Shown here: piece by piece, positions 57,337 to 64,000 of the stretch
Position numbering within the stretch: position 1 is the stretch's first letter
How the letters are laid out: each line of letters starts with the position of its first letter
Source: Nitrospirota bacterium
GTDB lineage: Bacteria > Nitrospirota > Nitrospiria > Nitrospirales > UBA8639
Assembly (NCBI GenBank): GCA_003695915.1
Contig: RFGF01000111.1
Span: forward strand, 1 to 64,000
Direction of reading: 5' to 3'
DNA length: 64,000 nucleotides
Notes under the pieces: model-generated
Told to the model about the DNA's origin: nothing
Databases searched by the model: none
The model's input: the letters and a program-made list of their open reading frames with translations, nothing else
Made by a program: the position numbers and the translations under genes

Positions 57337-58521
57337 ATGCAGATTACTCGGCGAAAGACAAAACAGATTCAGGTCGGTTCCGTCAAGATTGGCGGGGGAG
57401 CGCCGATCTCCGTCCAATCGATGACCATACCCAGCCCGAGCGATGTCAAAGCGACCTTGGAGCAGATTCGCCGATTAGAAGAAGCCGGGTGCGAGTTGAT
57501 TCGCGTGGCGGTGCCGGACAAGGAATCTGCCCGAGCGCTTCGCACGATCAAAGCGCAGATGACCGTTCCGTTGATTGCCGATATTCATTTTGATCATCGA
57601 CTAGCGTTGATGGCGGCCGAAGTTGTGGACTGTGTGCGGATCAATCCCGGCAACATCGGCCCATGGTGGAAGGTCATGGAAGTGGTCAAGGCGGTCACCG
57701 AGCGTGGGATCCCTTTGCGAATCGGCGTGAATGCGGGATCGTTGGATCGGCATGTTTTGAACAAGTATGGGTATCCGACCGCGGAAGCCTTGGCTGAATC
57801 GGCCCTGATCACCGTGCGGGCGCTTGAGGATGCCGGCTTTACCAACATGAAAGTGTCGTTGAAAGCCTCCGATGTGCACATGGCTATCGATGCATATTGG
57901 CACTTTGCGAACCAAAGTTCGTATCCCCTCCATCTGGGCATCACAGAAGCCGGGACGGTTCAAACGGGGGCGGTCAAGTCGGCTTTGGGAATCGGTTGGT
58001 TATTGATGAACGGTATCGGAGATACCATTCGGGTTTCCTTGGCTGCCGATCCGGTCGAGGAAGTCCGCGTGGGCTTCGAAATTTTAAAATCCTTGGAATT
58101 GCGCCATCGGGGGGTCAACGTCATTGCCTGTCCCACTTGCGGACGAGTCGAAATCGACGTGGTCCGCATGGCCAATGAGCTTGAGCGGCGTCTCAGCCAC
58201 ATTACGACGCCGCTCACCGTGTCTGTTCTTGGCTGCGTGGTCAATGGAATCGGAGAAGGAAAAGAAGCGGATATTGGTATCGCTGGAGGACAAGGCGTTG
58301 GGATTTTGTTCAAACATGGCAAACTGGTTCGAAAAGTTCCTTCTGAAGAGCTGATGGAGACGTTGATTCAAGAAGTCGAATTGATGGCCAAAGAACGAGC
58401 ATCCGAACAGGATGGTCGTGCGAACGAGCACGATCGTCAAGGTTCTAGCGAGTCGCCGTTTTCTCCTGCCAATCAAAAAGACCTTCCCGTCCTCTCGCTC
58501 GATGCCGCGTCCAGCGAGTGA
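57337..58521 (+). CDS. ispG: 4-hydroxy-3-methylbut-2-enyl-diphosphate synthase IspG
   Basis: 394 residues from ATG 57337; a GTG at 57328 overlaps the dxs stop by four bases and may be the true start. The TIM barrel has VQSMTIPSPSDVKATLEQIRRLEEAGCE and the HFD-type block IADIHFDHRLAL. The three Fe-S cysteines are in VIACPTCGRVEID and VLGCVVNGIGE. The C-terminus carries a low-complexity acidic/Glu-rich tail. It makes HMBPP using electrons from ferredoxin or flavodoxin. Confidence 0.94.
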   Translation: MQITRRKTKQIQVGSVKIGGGAPISVQSMTIPSPSDVKATLEQIRRLEEAGCELIRVAVPDKESARALRTIKAQMTVPLIADIHFDHRLALMAAEVVDCVRINPGNIGPWWKVMEVVKAVTERGIPLRIGVNAGSLDRHVLNKYGYPTAEALAESALITVRALEDAGFTNMKVSLKASDVHMAIDAYWHFANQSSYPLHLGITEAGTVQTGAVKSALGIGWLLMNGIGDTIRVSLAADPVEEVRVGFEILKSLELRHRGVNVIACPTCGRVEIDVVRMANELERRLSHITTPLTVSVLGCVVNGIGEGKEADIGIAGGQGVGILFKHGKLVRKVPSEELMETLIQEVELMAKERASEQDGRANEHDRQGSSESPFSPANQKDLPVLSLDAASSE

Positions 58522-58546
58522 TTAGGTAACGGACTGACGAAAGAAA

Positions 58547-58593
58547 AAGTACGAAAGGCTCTCAATGAAAATTGTTCTTGAGAGCTCGTACTT
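58547..58593 (+). terminator. Long bulged hairpin after ispG
   Basis: AAGTACGA (58547-58554), a 3-base bulge, GCTCTCAA (58558-58565), a 12-base loop, TTGAGAGC (58578-58585) and TCGTACTT (58586-58593). That gives 16 pairs in two helices. No long T-run follows, so it is a transcript-end or processing hairpin rather than a textbook terminator. It ends inside the promoter of tRNA-Cys. Confidence 0.5.
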
Positions 58594-58621
58594 GTGCTCC
58601 GAAATTCCTCGCTTCTATAAT
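58592..58621 (+). promoter_or_regulatory. Promoter of tRNA-Cys
   Basis: TTGTGC at 58592-58597, an 18-base spacer, and a perfect TATAAT at 58616-58621. The expected start lies at about 58628, so the transcript would begin one or two bases before the mature tRNA end at 58630. Confidence 0.6.
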
Positions 58622-58629
58622 GGCTTCGG

Positions 58630-58705
58630 GGCGCCGTACCCAAGTGGCTAAGGGAGCAGTCTGCAAAACTGCGATTCGGCGGTTCGATCCCGCCCGGCGC
58701 CTCCA
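58630..58705 (+). tRNA. tRNA-Cys (anticodon GCA)
   Basis: A complete cloverleaf: acceptor GGCGCCG/CGGCGCC, D stem CCC/GGG, anticodon stem GCAGT/ACTGC with loop CTGCAAA (anticodon GCA), T stem GGCGG/CCGCC with TTCGATC, discriminator T (the expected U73 of tRNA-Cys) and an encoded CCA at 58703-58705. Confidence 0.95.
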
Positions 58706-58799
58706 ACTGGTTTTTGCTTGACCGCATTTTCATCAAATTCATCGGATCTCGTGCGCAAGAGCCGAGCGTGCGTTGTCTAGCCGGGGAGTTCGAACGACA

Positions 58800-58823
58800 A
58801 ACCGATGAGCCAACCGATGAGCC
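58800..58823 (+). repeat. Exact tandem 12-bp duplication in the hpnH leader region
   Basis: AACCGATGAGCC is repeated twice head to tail at 58800-58811 and 58812-58823. It is non-coding and lies about 120 bases before hpnH. It may be two binding sites for a regulator or a simple slippage product. Confidence 0.85.
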
Positions 58824-58879
58824 ACAGATGGCACGGAGAGATCCTTCCTTCACTAACTAACTCATAATCGTCTTCCAAA

Positions 58880-58912
58880 TAGCCGTTTCCCAACTGCGAA
58901 AAGAAACGGCTA
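58880..58912 (+). promoter_or_regulatory. Perfect 10-bp inverted repeat upstream of hpnH
   Basis: TAGCCGTTTC (58880-58889), a 13-base loop, and GAAACGGCTA (58903-58912), 32 bases before the hpnH start and 15 bases before its ribosome binding site. No T-run follows. It is either an operator or a leader hairpin. Confidence 0.5.
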
Positions 58913-58944
58913 AAGCCAGACGTGCACAAAAGGAGACACGATAT

Positions 58945-59961
58945 ATGGCGGTTCCGATCTCGCAAATGTATACCGTGGCTAAATACGTGATGATGCAACA
59001 CTGGCGCGGGGTCGAGCGGTATCCGCTCGTGCTCATGTTGGAGCCTTTATTTCGATGCAATTTGGAATGCGCAGGATGCGGAAAGATCCAATACCCTGAG
59101 CATGTCTTGAATCGTCGTTTAACGCCTGAGCAGTGCTGGGCGGCCGCAGATGAGTGTGGTGCACCGATTGTCAGTATTCCGGGCGGTGAGCCGTTGATCC
59201 ATCCCGAGATGCCCGAGATTGTCCGAGGCCTGATCGAGCGGAAGAAATATGTCTATTTATGCACGAACGGAATCCTGCTGGAGCGAAAGTTGAAAGAGTA
59301 TACGCCATCGAAGTATCTGACGTTCAGCATTCATATGGATGGCTTGCAAGAGGATCACGATCATGCCGTCTGTCGCGAAGGCGTCTATGAGACGGCGGTC
59401 AAGGCGATTCGAGCTGCGGTGAAGGCTGGATTTCGGGTGACGACCAATACGACGTTGTTCGATGGTGCGGATCCCGTCAGAATGCGGCGGTTTTTCGATG
59501 AAATGATGGCCCTCGGTGTCGAAGGCATGATGCTGTCGCCGGGGTACAGCTATGAAAAGGCGCCGGACCAACAAAGCTTTTTGAAACGCGATCGGACCCG
59601 AGCCCTGTTCGCCCAACTGTTACGGCGTCCCAAACGTCAATGGCGTTTCAATCAATCTCCGCTGTTTTTGGAGTTCCTCATGGGAAAGCGGGATTATCAC
59701 TGTACGCCGTGGGGCAATCCAACCTACAACATCTTTGGATGGCAAAAGCCGTGCTACCTTCTCCAAGATGGCTATGCCTCGAGTTTTCAAGCGCTACTCC
59801 AAGAAACCGCCTGGGACAAGTATGGCAGCGACCGAAATCCCAAATGTGCAGACTGTATGGTGCATTGCGGCTATGAAGCTTCGGCCGTTCGAGACACCTT
59901 TTCGACATGGAACGGGTTTTTCCGGACGGTCAAATTGACCTTGTTTCCTCGTGCCATCTAA
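58945..59961 (+). CDS. hpnH: Adenosylhopane synthase HpnH (radical SAM)
   Basis: 338 residues, with AAAGGAGA nine bases before ATG 58945. The radical SAM motif is CNLECAGC (Cys38, Cys42, Cys45) in LMLEPLFRCNLECAGCGKIQYP, which is characteristic of HpnH. It is followed by SIPGGEPLIHPEMPEIVRGL and ITFSIHMDGL-type blocks. A C-terminal cysteine set (NPKCADCMVHCGYEASA) fits the family. It joins the 5'-deoxyadenosyl group to diploptene, the first step of side-chain extension in C35 hopanoids. HpnG acts next. Confidence 0.93.
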   Translation: MAVPISQMYTVAKYVMMQHWRGVERYPLVLMLEPLFRCNLECAGCGKIQYPEHVLNRRLTPEQCWAAADECGAPIVSIPGGEPLIHPEMPEIVRGLIERKKYVYLCTNGILLERKLKEYTPSKYLTFSIHMDGLQEDHDHAVCREGVYETAVKAIRAAVKAGFRVTTNTTLFDGADPVRMRRFFDEMMALGVEGMMLSPGYSYEKAPDQQSFLKRDRTRALFAQLLRRPKRQWRFNQSPLFLEFLMGKRDYHCTPWGNPTYNIFGWQKPCYLLQDGYASSFQALLQETAWDKYGSDRNPKCADCMVHCGYEASAVRDTFSTWNGFFRTVKLTLFPRAI

Positions 59962-60331
59962 AGGTCTCGCAGTCATGGATTGCCACGAGTCGATAGGCTC
60001 TCCAGCTCGCAGTCTCCAAGGGTGTCTGTTCGTTTTCCAGACGACAGAGGAGCGACGACGGGTTGTGGATTTGGCCTTTGACTATCGTGGAGATGTTACG
60101 TTGATTTTCACTTCCGGTGAACGAATAGAGGGATATGTGTTTGATCGAAACACGGAAATTGAGCGCCCTTACCTCAAGCTATTTCCCAAAGACCAACCAG
60201 AAGCGAGAGTGATCCTCCTCGATGATCTCCGAGGGATTTTCTTTTCCGGGGAAGATGCCGCATTTGGGAAGTCATGGGAGGATTGGCAGAAAAAAGCCCA
60301 AAAAGTTGCCCGCCCTTCCCGCAGTGCGTAA
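59951..60331 (+). CDS. Small conserved hypothetical protein coupled to hpnH
   Basis: 126 residues from ATG 59951, overlapping hpnH by 11 bases; ATG 59975 is an alternative. The core VVDLAFDYRGDVTLIFTSGERIEGYVFDRN looks like a small beta-barrel, perhaps Sm/SH3-like, followed by ARVILLDDLRGIFFSGED and a basic C-terminal tail. No membrane segment or signal peptide. The overlap implies translational coupling and a link to hopanoid synthesis, but function is unknown. Confidence 0.7.
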   Translation: MPSKGLAVMDCHESIGSPARSLQGCLFVFQTTEERRRVVDLAFDYRGDVTLIFTSGERIEGYVFDRNTEIERPYLKLFPKDQPEARVILLDDLRGIFFSGEDAAFGKSWEDWQKKAQKVARPSRSA

Positions 60332-60479
60332 TTAGGTGTCCTCGCGGGAGATCGGTTCCATCCTTCTTCTTTTCGATAAAGACTTATAAGAAAGACAGGT
60401 GCTGCAAGCCCCAGCAGTCTTTGCCTGTCGGAAGAGCATTCTCGTCTGCTGGCCAGGAATCTGTGCGCCAGTCAAATGA

Positions 60480-60508
60480 TTGACATGGCTAACGGTCTGT
60501 GCTAGAAG
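60480..60508 (+). promoter_or_regulatory. Sigma-70-type promoter of the leader RNA before the oxidase operon
   Basis: Perfect TTGACA at 60480-60485, exactly 17 bases, and TAGAAG at 60503-60508. Predicted start near 60515, about 315 bases before the cytochrome c start codon. Confidence 0.6.
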
Positions 60509-60514
60509 TGCCGG

Positions 60515-60733
60515 ACCATTTTTAAGAGAACGATGAAAGCTTTGTGGAAGCATTCCTGATGAGAAGATCGTCTCGGAAACGGCAAACGCTACGGTACGAC
60601 AGCACAAATTTACAAGTTCTGTTTGCTGTCCGACGATTGTTCGCATAGCGAGCTACACAGGTATCGACTAAAAATGTTGGCAGTCAAGGCGCTTTTATTC
60701 CTGGCTGATGTGGCAGGGGAAAAGCGTTTTTTT
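60515..60733 (+). ncRNA. Candidate leader RNA or small RNA (about 220 nt)
   Basis: Defined by a strong promoter at its 5' side and an intrinsic terminator at its 3' side. Inside are two overlapping mini-frames: MKALWKHS (60533-60559, preceded by AAGAG) whose stop overlaps ATG 60559 of a 29-residue Arg-rich frame ending at 60648. It could be an attenuator that controls the following operon, or an independent small RNA. No known riboswitch or 6S/SRP pattern was recognised. A further frame of 43 codons (60674-60805, no ribosome binding site) runs through the terminator. Confidence 0.4.
60690..60733 (+). terminator. Intrinsic terminator upstream of the oxidase operon
   Basis: The arms 60690-60703 and 60714-60726 form 13 pairs (CGCTTTT with AAAAGCG, then TTCCTG with CAGGGG, including two G-U pairs and a single bulged A at 60697). 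The loop is 10 bases, followed directly by seven T (60727-60733). It lies 95 bases before the cytochrome c start, with the same orientation. Confidence 0.7.
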
Positions 60734-60828
60734 ATGGAGTGGGTATTCGATTCTTATTCTGATGGAAGAGCATTGGCCTTTGAACAAACGGCGCGTTTCA
60801 TTTGAGTCATTTAAAAAGAGGGGGAGTT

Positions 60829-61314
60829 ATGAGCGTGAATACATGGGGAAGAGTGGGTTTCTTCATGGTAGCTTCGACACTGTTCTTGAGCGTGACGGCT
60901 TGTGGGGGAGGAGAAGGACCGCCACAACCGCCGCCGCCAGCTCCCCCCGAGTATGCCGATAAGCACATGCCGCCGGACTACTGGAACAATCCAGACATCA
61001 TCGAAGAAGGGCGTCAGATTTATACTGGAGCGCAGAATATCGATGTGAATTGTGCCAGCTGTCATGGAAAAGACGGAAAACCAGTGAAGGCGGGAGCTCG
61101 GGATTTTCGCAGAACCGATTGGATGCAATTGTTTTCGGATTCGCAATGGTTTTGGCGTGTCTCGGAAGGGGTCAAAGGAACCAAGATGAAGGCCTGGAAA
61201 TCGAAGCTCTCCGAAGATGAGCGGTGGAAGGTCATCGCTTACGAAGCCACGTTTGGGTTAAAAGGCAAAAAATACGATCCGGAGAAAAAGGCATGGGTGC
61301 CGGATACGGATTAA
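60829..61314 (+). CDS. Lipoprotein c-type cytochrome
   Basis: 161 residues from ATG 60829 (GGGGGAG upstream; the frame is open to 60802). The signal ends in a lipobox SVTAC, giving a lipidated Cys25, then a Pro-rich linker (PPQPPPPAPP). One heme c site CASCH (75-79) and a plausible axial Met120 in KGTKMKAW. It is expected to be tethered to the periplasmic side of a membrane. It heads the operon with the bd-like oxidase and a second cytochrome and may pass electrons to them. Confidence 0.92.
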   Translation: MSVNTWGRVGFFMVASTLFLSVTACGGGEGPPQPPPPAPPEYADKHMPPDYWNNPDIIEEGRQIYTGAQNIDVNCASCHGKDGKPVKAGARDFRRTDWMQLFSDSQWFWRVSEGVKGTKMKAWKSKLSEDERWKVIAYEATFGLKGKKYDPEKKAWVPDTD

Positions 61315-61416
61315 AACGGATGCTCTCGACGTAGCTCGTTGGGCATCGGTGTGCATGACAGGAACCATTCGTAGCGAGTCGATTCGGCAAAGCAGGAAAG
61401 GAGGGTCGCTTTCTCG

Positions 61417-63132
61417 ATGAGCATAACATGGACCCGGAGTCTTTTGATGGTACTGGGGCTACTGGTAACGGGAGCGTCGGTGGCGTTCGCGCAAGCTCCC
61501 GATCCTCCGCCTGCCGAATTCCCGTACACAGGAAATCGAACCGGGGTGTGGATCGTGGCTCAGCTCCATATTTTGTTTGCCGCGTTCATTCTCGGAGCAC
61601 CCATCTTTGCGGTGGTTTCGGAGTGGCTAGGGTACAAGAACAACGATCCGAAATACGATCGTCTTGCCAAGGAAGTCACCAAAGTCACCGTGATTCTGTA
61701 TAGCATGACCGCTCTGACGGGGGGATTGTTTATTTTTGTCCTTCTGGCGACCTATCCGGACTTTACCACCTGGTTGATTCGGCATTTCTTTTTGATCTTC
61801 GCCCTTGTGTATCCGCTCCTCTTCATCGCCGAAACGGTGGTCTTGTACACCTACTTTTATTCTTGGGATTCGCTGAAGGGGCCTAAAAAGGCTCGCCACA
61901 TTGCCTTAGGGGTCTTGCTCAACGTCATCGGAACCGTCACGCTCTTTGCCATTGACGGACCCACGGCGTTTATGAACACTCCGGCAAAAGCCGCTGAAGG
62001 CGTATCGTTGTTCGAATTTGTTCAGTCGGCCGGTTTATGGGATAAGATGGCCAATTATAGCTGGATGCCCTTGAACCTCCATCGATTGGTGGGCAACGTG
62101 ACCTTCGGCGGGTTTATAGCAGGGCTGATCGCTGCGTATATGTATATGGGATCGAAAACCGATGAAGAGCGATCTTATTATGATTGGATGGGGTTTGTCG
62201 GAAACCTGATCGGTGTCGGTGCGTTACTGTTATTGCCCTTCATGGGCTATTTGTTGGCCTATGAGCTCTGCGATTACGATGCCTCCATTTGTCCATATAT
62301 GATGGCGGATCAACTGTCCATGTTCTTTGAAATGCAAGGCGCCATGGTCGGGTTAATTTTCTTGGCCAGCAATTATTATATCTGGCTCAGCATGAAGCGA
62401 ATCGAAGGCGTGGAGCGAGTTCGCATCTCAGGGCTTGTCATGGTGGCCGTGATTATCATGCCGGCAGTCATGGGCTTGGCGTGGAAAATGTTTCCGCCTC
62501 CGGAGTGGCAATCGTTGATCTTTCTCGTTTTGCTAGTAGCCTTGCCGCCCATCCTGAGTAGGGTTCCAGGTCTCGGGTTTACGGTGTCGTCTTTTACGAT
62601 GATCAAGGTTGGATTCTTGATGATCGTGGTGGCTGATGCTATTTGGATGACGCCTCATGGATTCGTTGCAACCCAATCATTGGCCACTGAGGAATTGGAA
62701 TTACCGTCATGGGCGAGCGAGTTGGCGTTGATGCCGGCCAAAAATGCCGCGGCCTTTACGTTGGTCTACTTAACGGTTGTCAATTATATCTTGTATAACC
62801 GAGCCATTCGGCAAGGCACGATCGTTTGGGGAAAGATCGACTTTGCTTCCCAATTTGTTCTGGTCTTTCTGGCGTACAGCGCGATTTGGACGATGGGCTT
62901 GATGGGGGCCGTTCGTTCGCTGACGAGGAAATATTATCACGTGTATAACTTGCTCCCAGATTTTACACCGGAGTCTTTCACGCCGACTTTGGCTTATTCG
63001 GCGTGGTGGATTACCGCGATCACGTTGGCATTTTATGTCGTCGTCAGTTTTGCCATCTTGGTGACGCTAAGACCCGGTGAGCAAAAAGTGCCAGTGCCTC
63101 ATGCCGCGGCTGTGCCGGCCGGAGCCAAGTAG
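61417..63132 (+). CDS. Cytochrome bd-like oxidase subunit of the Nitrospira type
   Basis: 571 residues with an N-terminal signal peptide (to ~26, ASVAFAQA) and about 13-14 membrane helices. Relation to CydA is distant: a conserved His in WIVAQLHILFAAF and another in PLNLHRLVGNVTFGG fit heme ligands, but the normal quinol-binding Q-loop is not evident. Proteins of this type, next to cytochrome c genes, have been proposed as terminal oxidases in Nitrospira. The lack of a CydB gene and the presence of two c-type cytochromes suggest a cytochrome c donor. The exact heme set is not proven by sequence. Confidence 0.75.
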   Translation: MSITWTRSLLMVLGLLVTGASVAFAQAPDPPPAEFPYTGNRTGVWIVAQLHILFAAFILGAPIFAVVSEWLGYKNNDPKYDRLAKEVTKVTVILYSMTALTGGLFIFVLLATYPDFTTWLIRHFFLIFALVYPLLFIAETVVLYTYFYSWDSLKGPKKARHIALGVLLNVIGTVTLFAIDGPTAFMNTPAKAAEGVSLFEFVQSAGLWDKMANYSWMPLNLHRLVGNVTFGGFIAGLIAAYMYMGSKTDEERSYYDWMGFVGNLIGVGALLLLPFMGYLLAYELCDYDASICPYMMADQLSMFFEMQGAMVGLIFLASNYYIWLSMKRIEGVERVRISGLVMVAVIIMPAVMGLAWKMFPPPEWQSLIFLVLLVALPPILSRVPGLGFTVSSFTMIKVGFLMIVVADAIWMTPHGFVATQSLATEELELPSWASELALMPAKNAAAFTLVYLTVVNYILYNRAIRQGTIVWGKIDFASQFVLVFLAYSAIWTMGLMGAVRSLTRKYYHVYNLLPDFTPESFTPTLAYSAWWITAITLAFYVVVSFAILVTLRPGEQKVPVPHAAAVPAGAK

Positions 63133-63155
63133 GTTACGCGAAGGAGAAATGCCAT

Positions 63156-63968
63156 ATGTCGGAATCGAGTTTTGCGAAGAGAGCGATCAAGAAACTGATT
63201 TATGGAATCGTTATCGGGATTATACTCGTTGTCGCCGCAAAGCTGACGCATTTCCCCTTCGTGTTCCAAGTGATGTTTTTCATCTACGCCTTGCTCGGGG
63301 CGCTGGTGTTTATCTTGCTCGATGCTCCGCCTATGAAACCGCTCCAGGGCGGGAAGGCTGTTATGGGTTTGGTCCTGTTTTATGTGATTGTCTCTGGCCT
63401 CTATATCGGAGGTGCGACAAGCCTTCCGCAATATGATCCTGAAGTAGAGAAAGGAAAAATCGAAAAAATTCTCAAACCGCGGCGTGCCAGAACGCAGCAG
63501 GGGAAAGTGGAAGAACTGCTGGCTCGCGCAAAGGCACTGGATGAAAAGGCGGAAATGATCGCCAAACAATTACAGGCCTTAGGGGCCGGAAAGATCGAGG
63601 AGGTGCAGGTTGCCTCGGCAGGGCCAGTTGGTGGAGCAGCGAGTGACGATATCATCGCCAAGGGAAAGGAACAATGGGAGCTTCAGGAATGTTACAACTG
63701 TCATAAGCTCTTTGGGCAAGGTGGGAAAAAGCGGGGCCCCCCATTGGACAATATCGGGAATCTTATGACACCGGAGCAAATTCGCGAAAAGATTTTGGAT
63801 CCCAAGAGTTGGATGGCCGAGGGCTATGAGAAGGAGTACAAGAAGGGAAAAATGCCGGATAAATACAAAGATTTGATGTTCCCGGAAGAGATCGATGCGT
63901 TGGTCGCCTTTCTGTCGACTCTCAAAAATCCGTCGGTCAAGACGCCGAAACCCATCAAGATGAAATAA
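63156..63968 (+). CDS. Membrane-anchored c-type cytochrome with three membrane helices
   Basis: 270 residues. Three hydrophobic segments (~14-29, 34-54, 68-86) are followed by a charged coiled-coil (~98-142, QGKVEELLARAKALDEKAEMIAKQLQ), then a cytochrome c domain with CYNCH (179-183) and a likely axial Met233 in GKMPDKY. It sits 23 bases after the oxidase gene and is probably the membrane electron-transfer subunit. The coiled coil may serve as a stalk that places the heme domain. Confidence 0.88.
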   Translation: MSESSFAKRAIKKLIYGIVIGIILVVAAKLTHFPFVFQVMFFIYALLGALVFILLDAPPMKPLQGGKAVMGLVLFYVIVSGLYIGGATSLPQYDPEVEKGKIEKILKPRRARTQQGKVEELLARAKALDEKAEMIAKQLQALGAGKIEEVQVASAGPVGGAASDDIIAKGKEQWELQECYNCHKLFGQGGKKRGPPLDNIGNLMTPEQIREKILDPKSWMAEGYEKEYKKGKMPDKYKDLMFPEEIDALVAFLSTLKNPSVKTPKPIKMK

Positions 63969-64000
63969 CGCAATTTTAACGCCTCACGTCATTTGAAGTT

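Noticed and set aside
60553-60590. Hammerhead ribozyme-like CTGATGAG ... GGAAAC in the leader before cytochrome c
   Set aside because: The base before GAAA is G rather than the C needed to pair in stem II, and no NUH cleavage site or stem III could be drawn.
1-64000. CRISPR arrays, rRNA genes and prophage
   Set aside because: No regularly spaced repeats, no rRNA-like stretches and no phage structural genes were seen on either strand.

Overview
This window looks like a chromosomal segment of a Nitrospira-type bacterium (Nitrospirota). The basis is the gene set rather than any database search. It holds an anaerobic-type pyruvate:ferredoxin oxidoreductase of the kind used in the reductive TCA cycle, a bd-like oxidase gene flanked by two c-type cytochrome genes, hopanoid genes including the C-3 methylase HpnR, a K+-independent proton pyrophosphatase, and long trimodular lipid enzymes. 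Base composition is moderately GC-rich, and most starts have a purine-rich ribosome binding site.

Layout. Positions 1-7306 (minus strand) hold a three-gene defence module: a SNF2-type helicase, a type III-like beta-class DNA methyltransferase whose last ~40 codons are shifted out of frame by a 4-bp tandem duplication, and a Res-like DEAD/DEAH helicase cut by the window edge. Positions 7913-11126 hold an acyl ligase-ACP-acyltransferase fusion and a PepSY protein. Positions 11597-17074 hold a pyruvate synthase operon (gamma, alpha, beta, and a GltD-like flavoprotein fused to ferredoxin) plus a tandem universal stress protein. Positions 17202-24357 hold a pentapeptide-repeat protein, hflKC, a pseudouridine synthase, hppA, an IS630 remnant and azoR.

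Positions 24449-31180 form a minus-strand housekeeping operon (cysQ-trmFO-xerC-hslV-hslU-argB-nicotinamidase). Positions 31522-39046 hold a PagL-like lipid A deacylase, an unknown gene, hpnR, an NSS-family transporter, a tandem ThyX, a TPR protein and a small unknown gene. Positions 39281-46822 run in one direction: a class V aminotransferase, serA, hisZ, dnaB and a TPR lipoprotein. A pilin-like gene and a nucleotide-sugar dehydrogenase follow.

Positions 49115-60331 are an isoprenoid/hopanoid region: a strong promoter, shc, an hpnG-like gene, a complete mlaEFDC lipid-transport set, dxs, ispG, tRNA-Cys, hpnH and a small unknown gene. Positions 60480-63968 hold a promoter, a ~220-nt leader ending in a convincing intrinsic terminator, and then a cytochrome c / bd-like oxidase / membrane cytochrome c operon.

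The most interesting candidates are the hopanoid-plus-Mla arrangement, the terminator-containing leader before the oxidase operon, the cytochrome-linked bd-like oxidase, the ferredoxin/GltD fusion in the pyruvate synthase operon, and the frameshifted methyltransferase in the SNF2-Mod-Res module. No CRISPR array, rRNA or prophage was seen.
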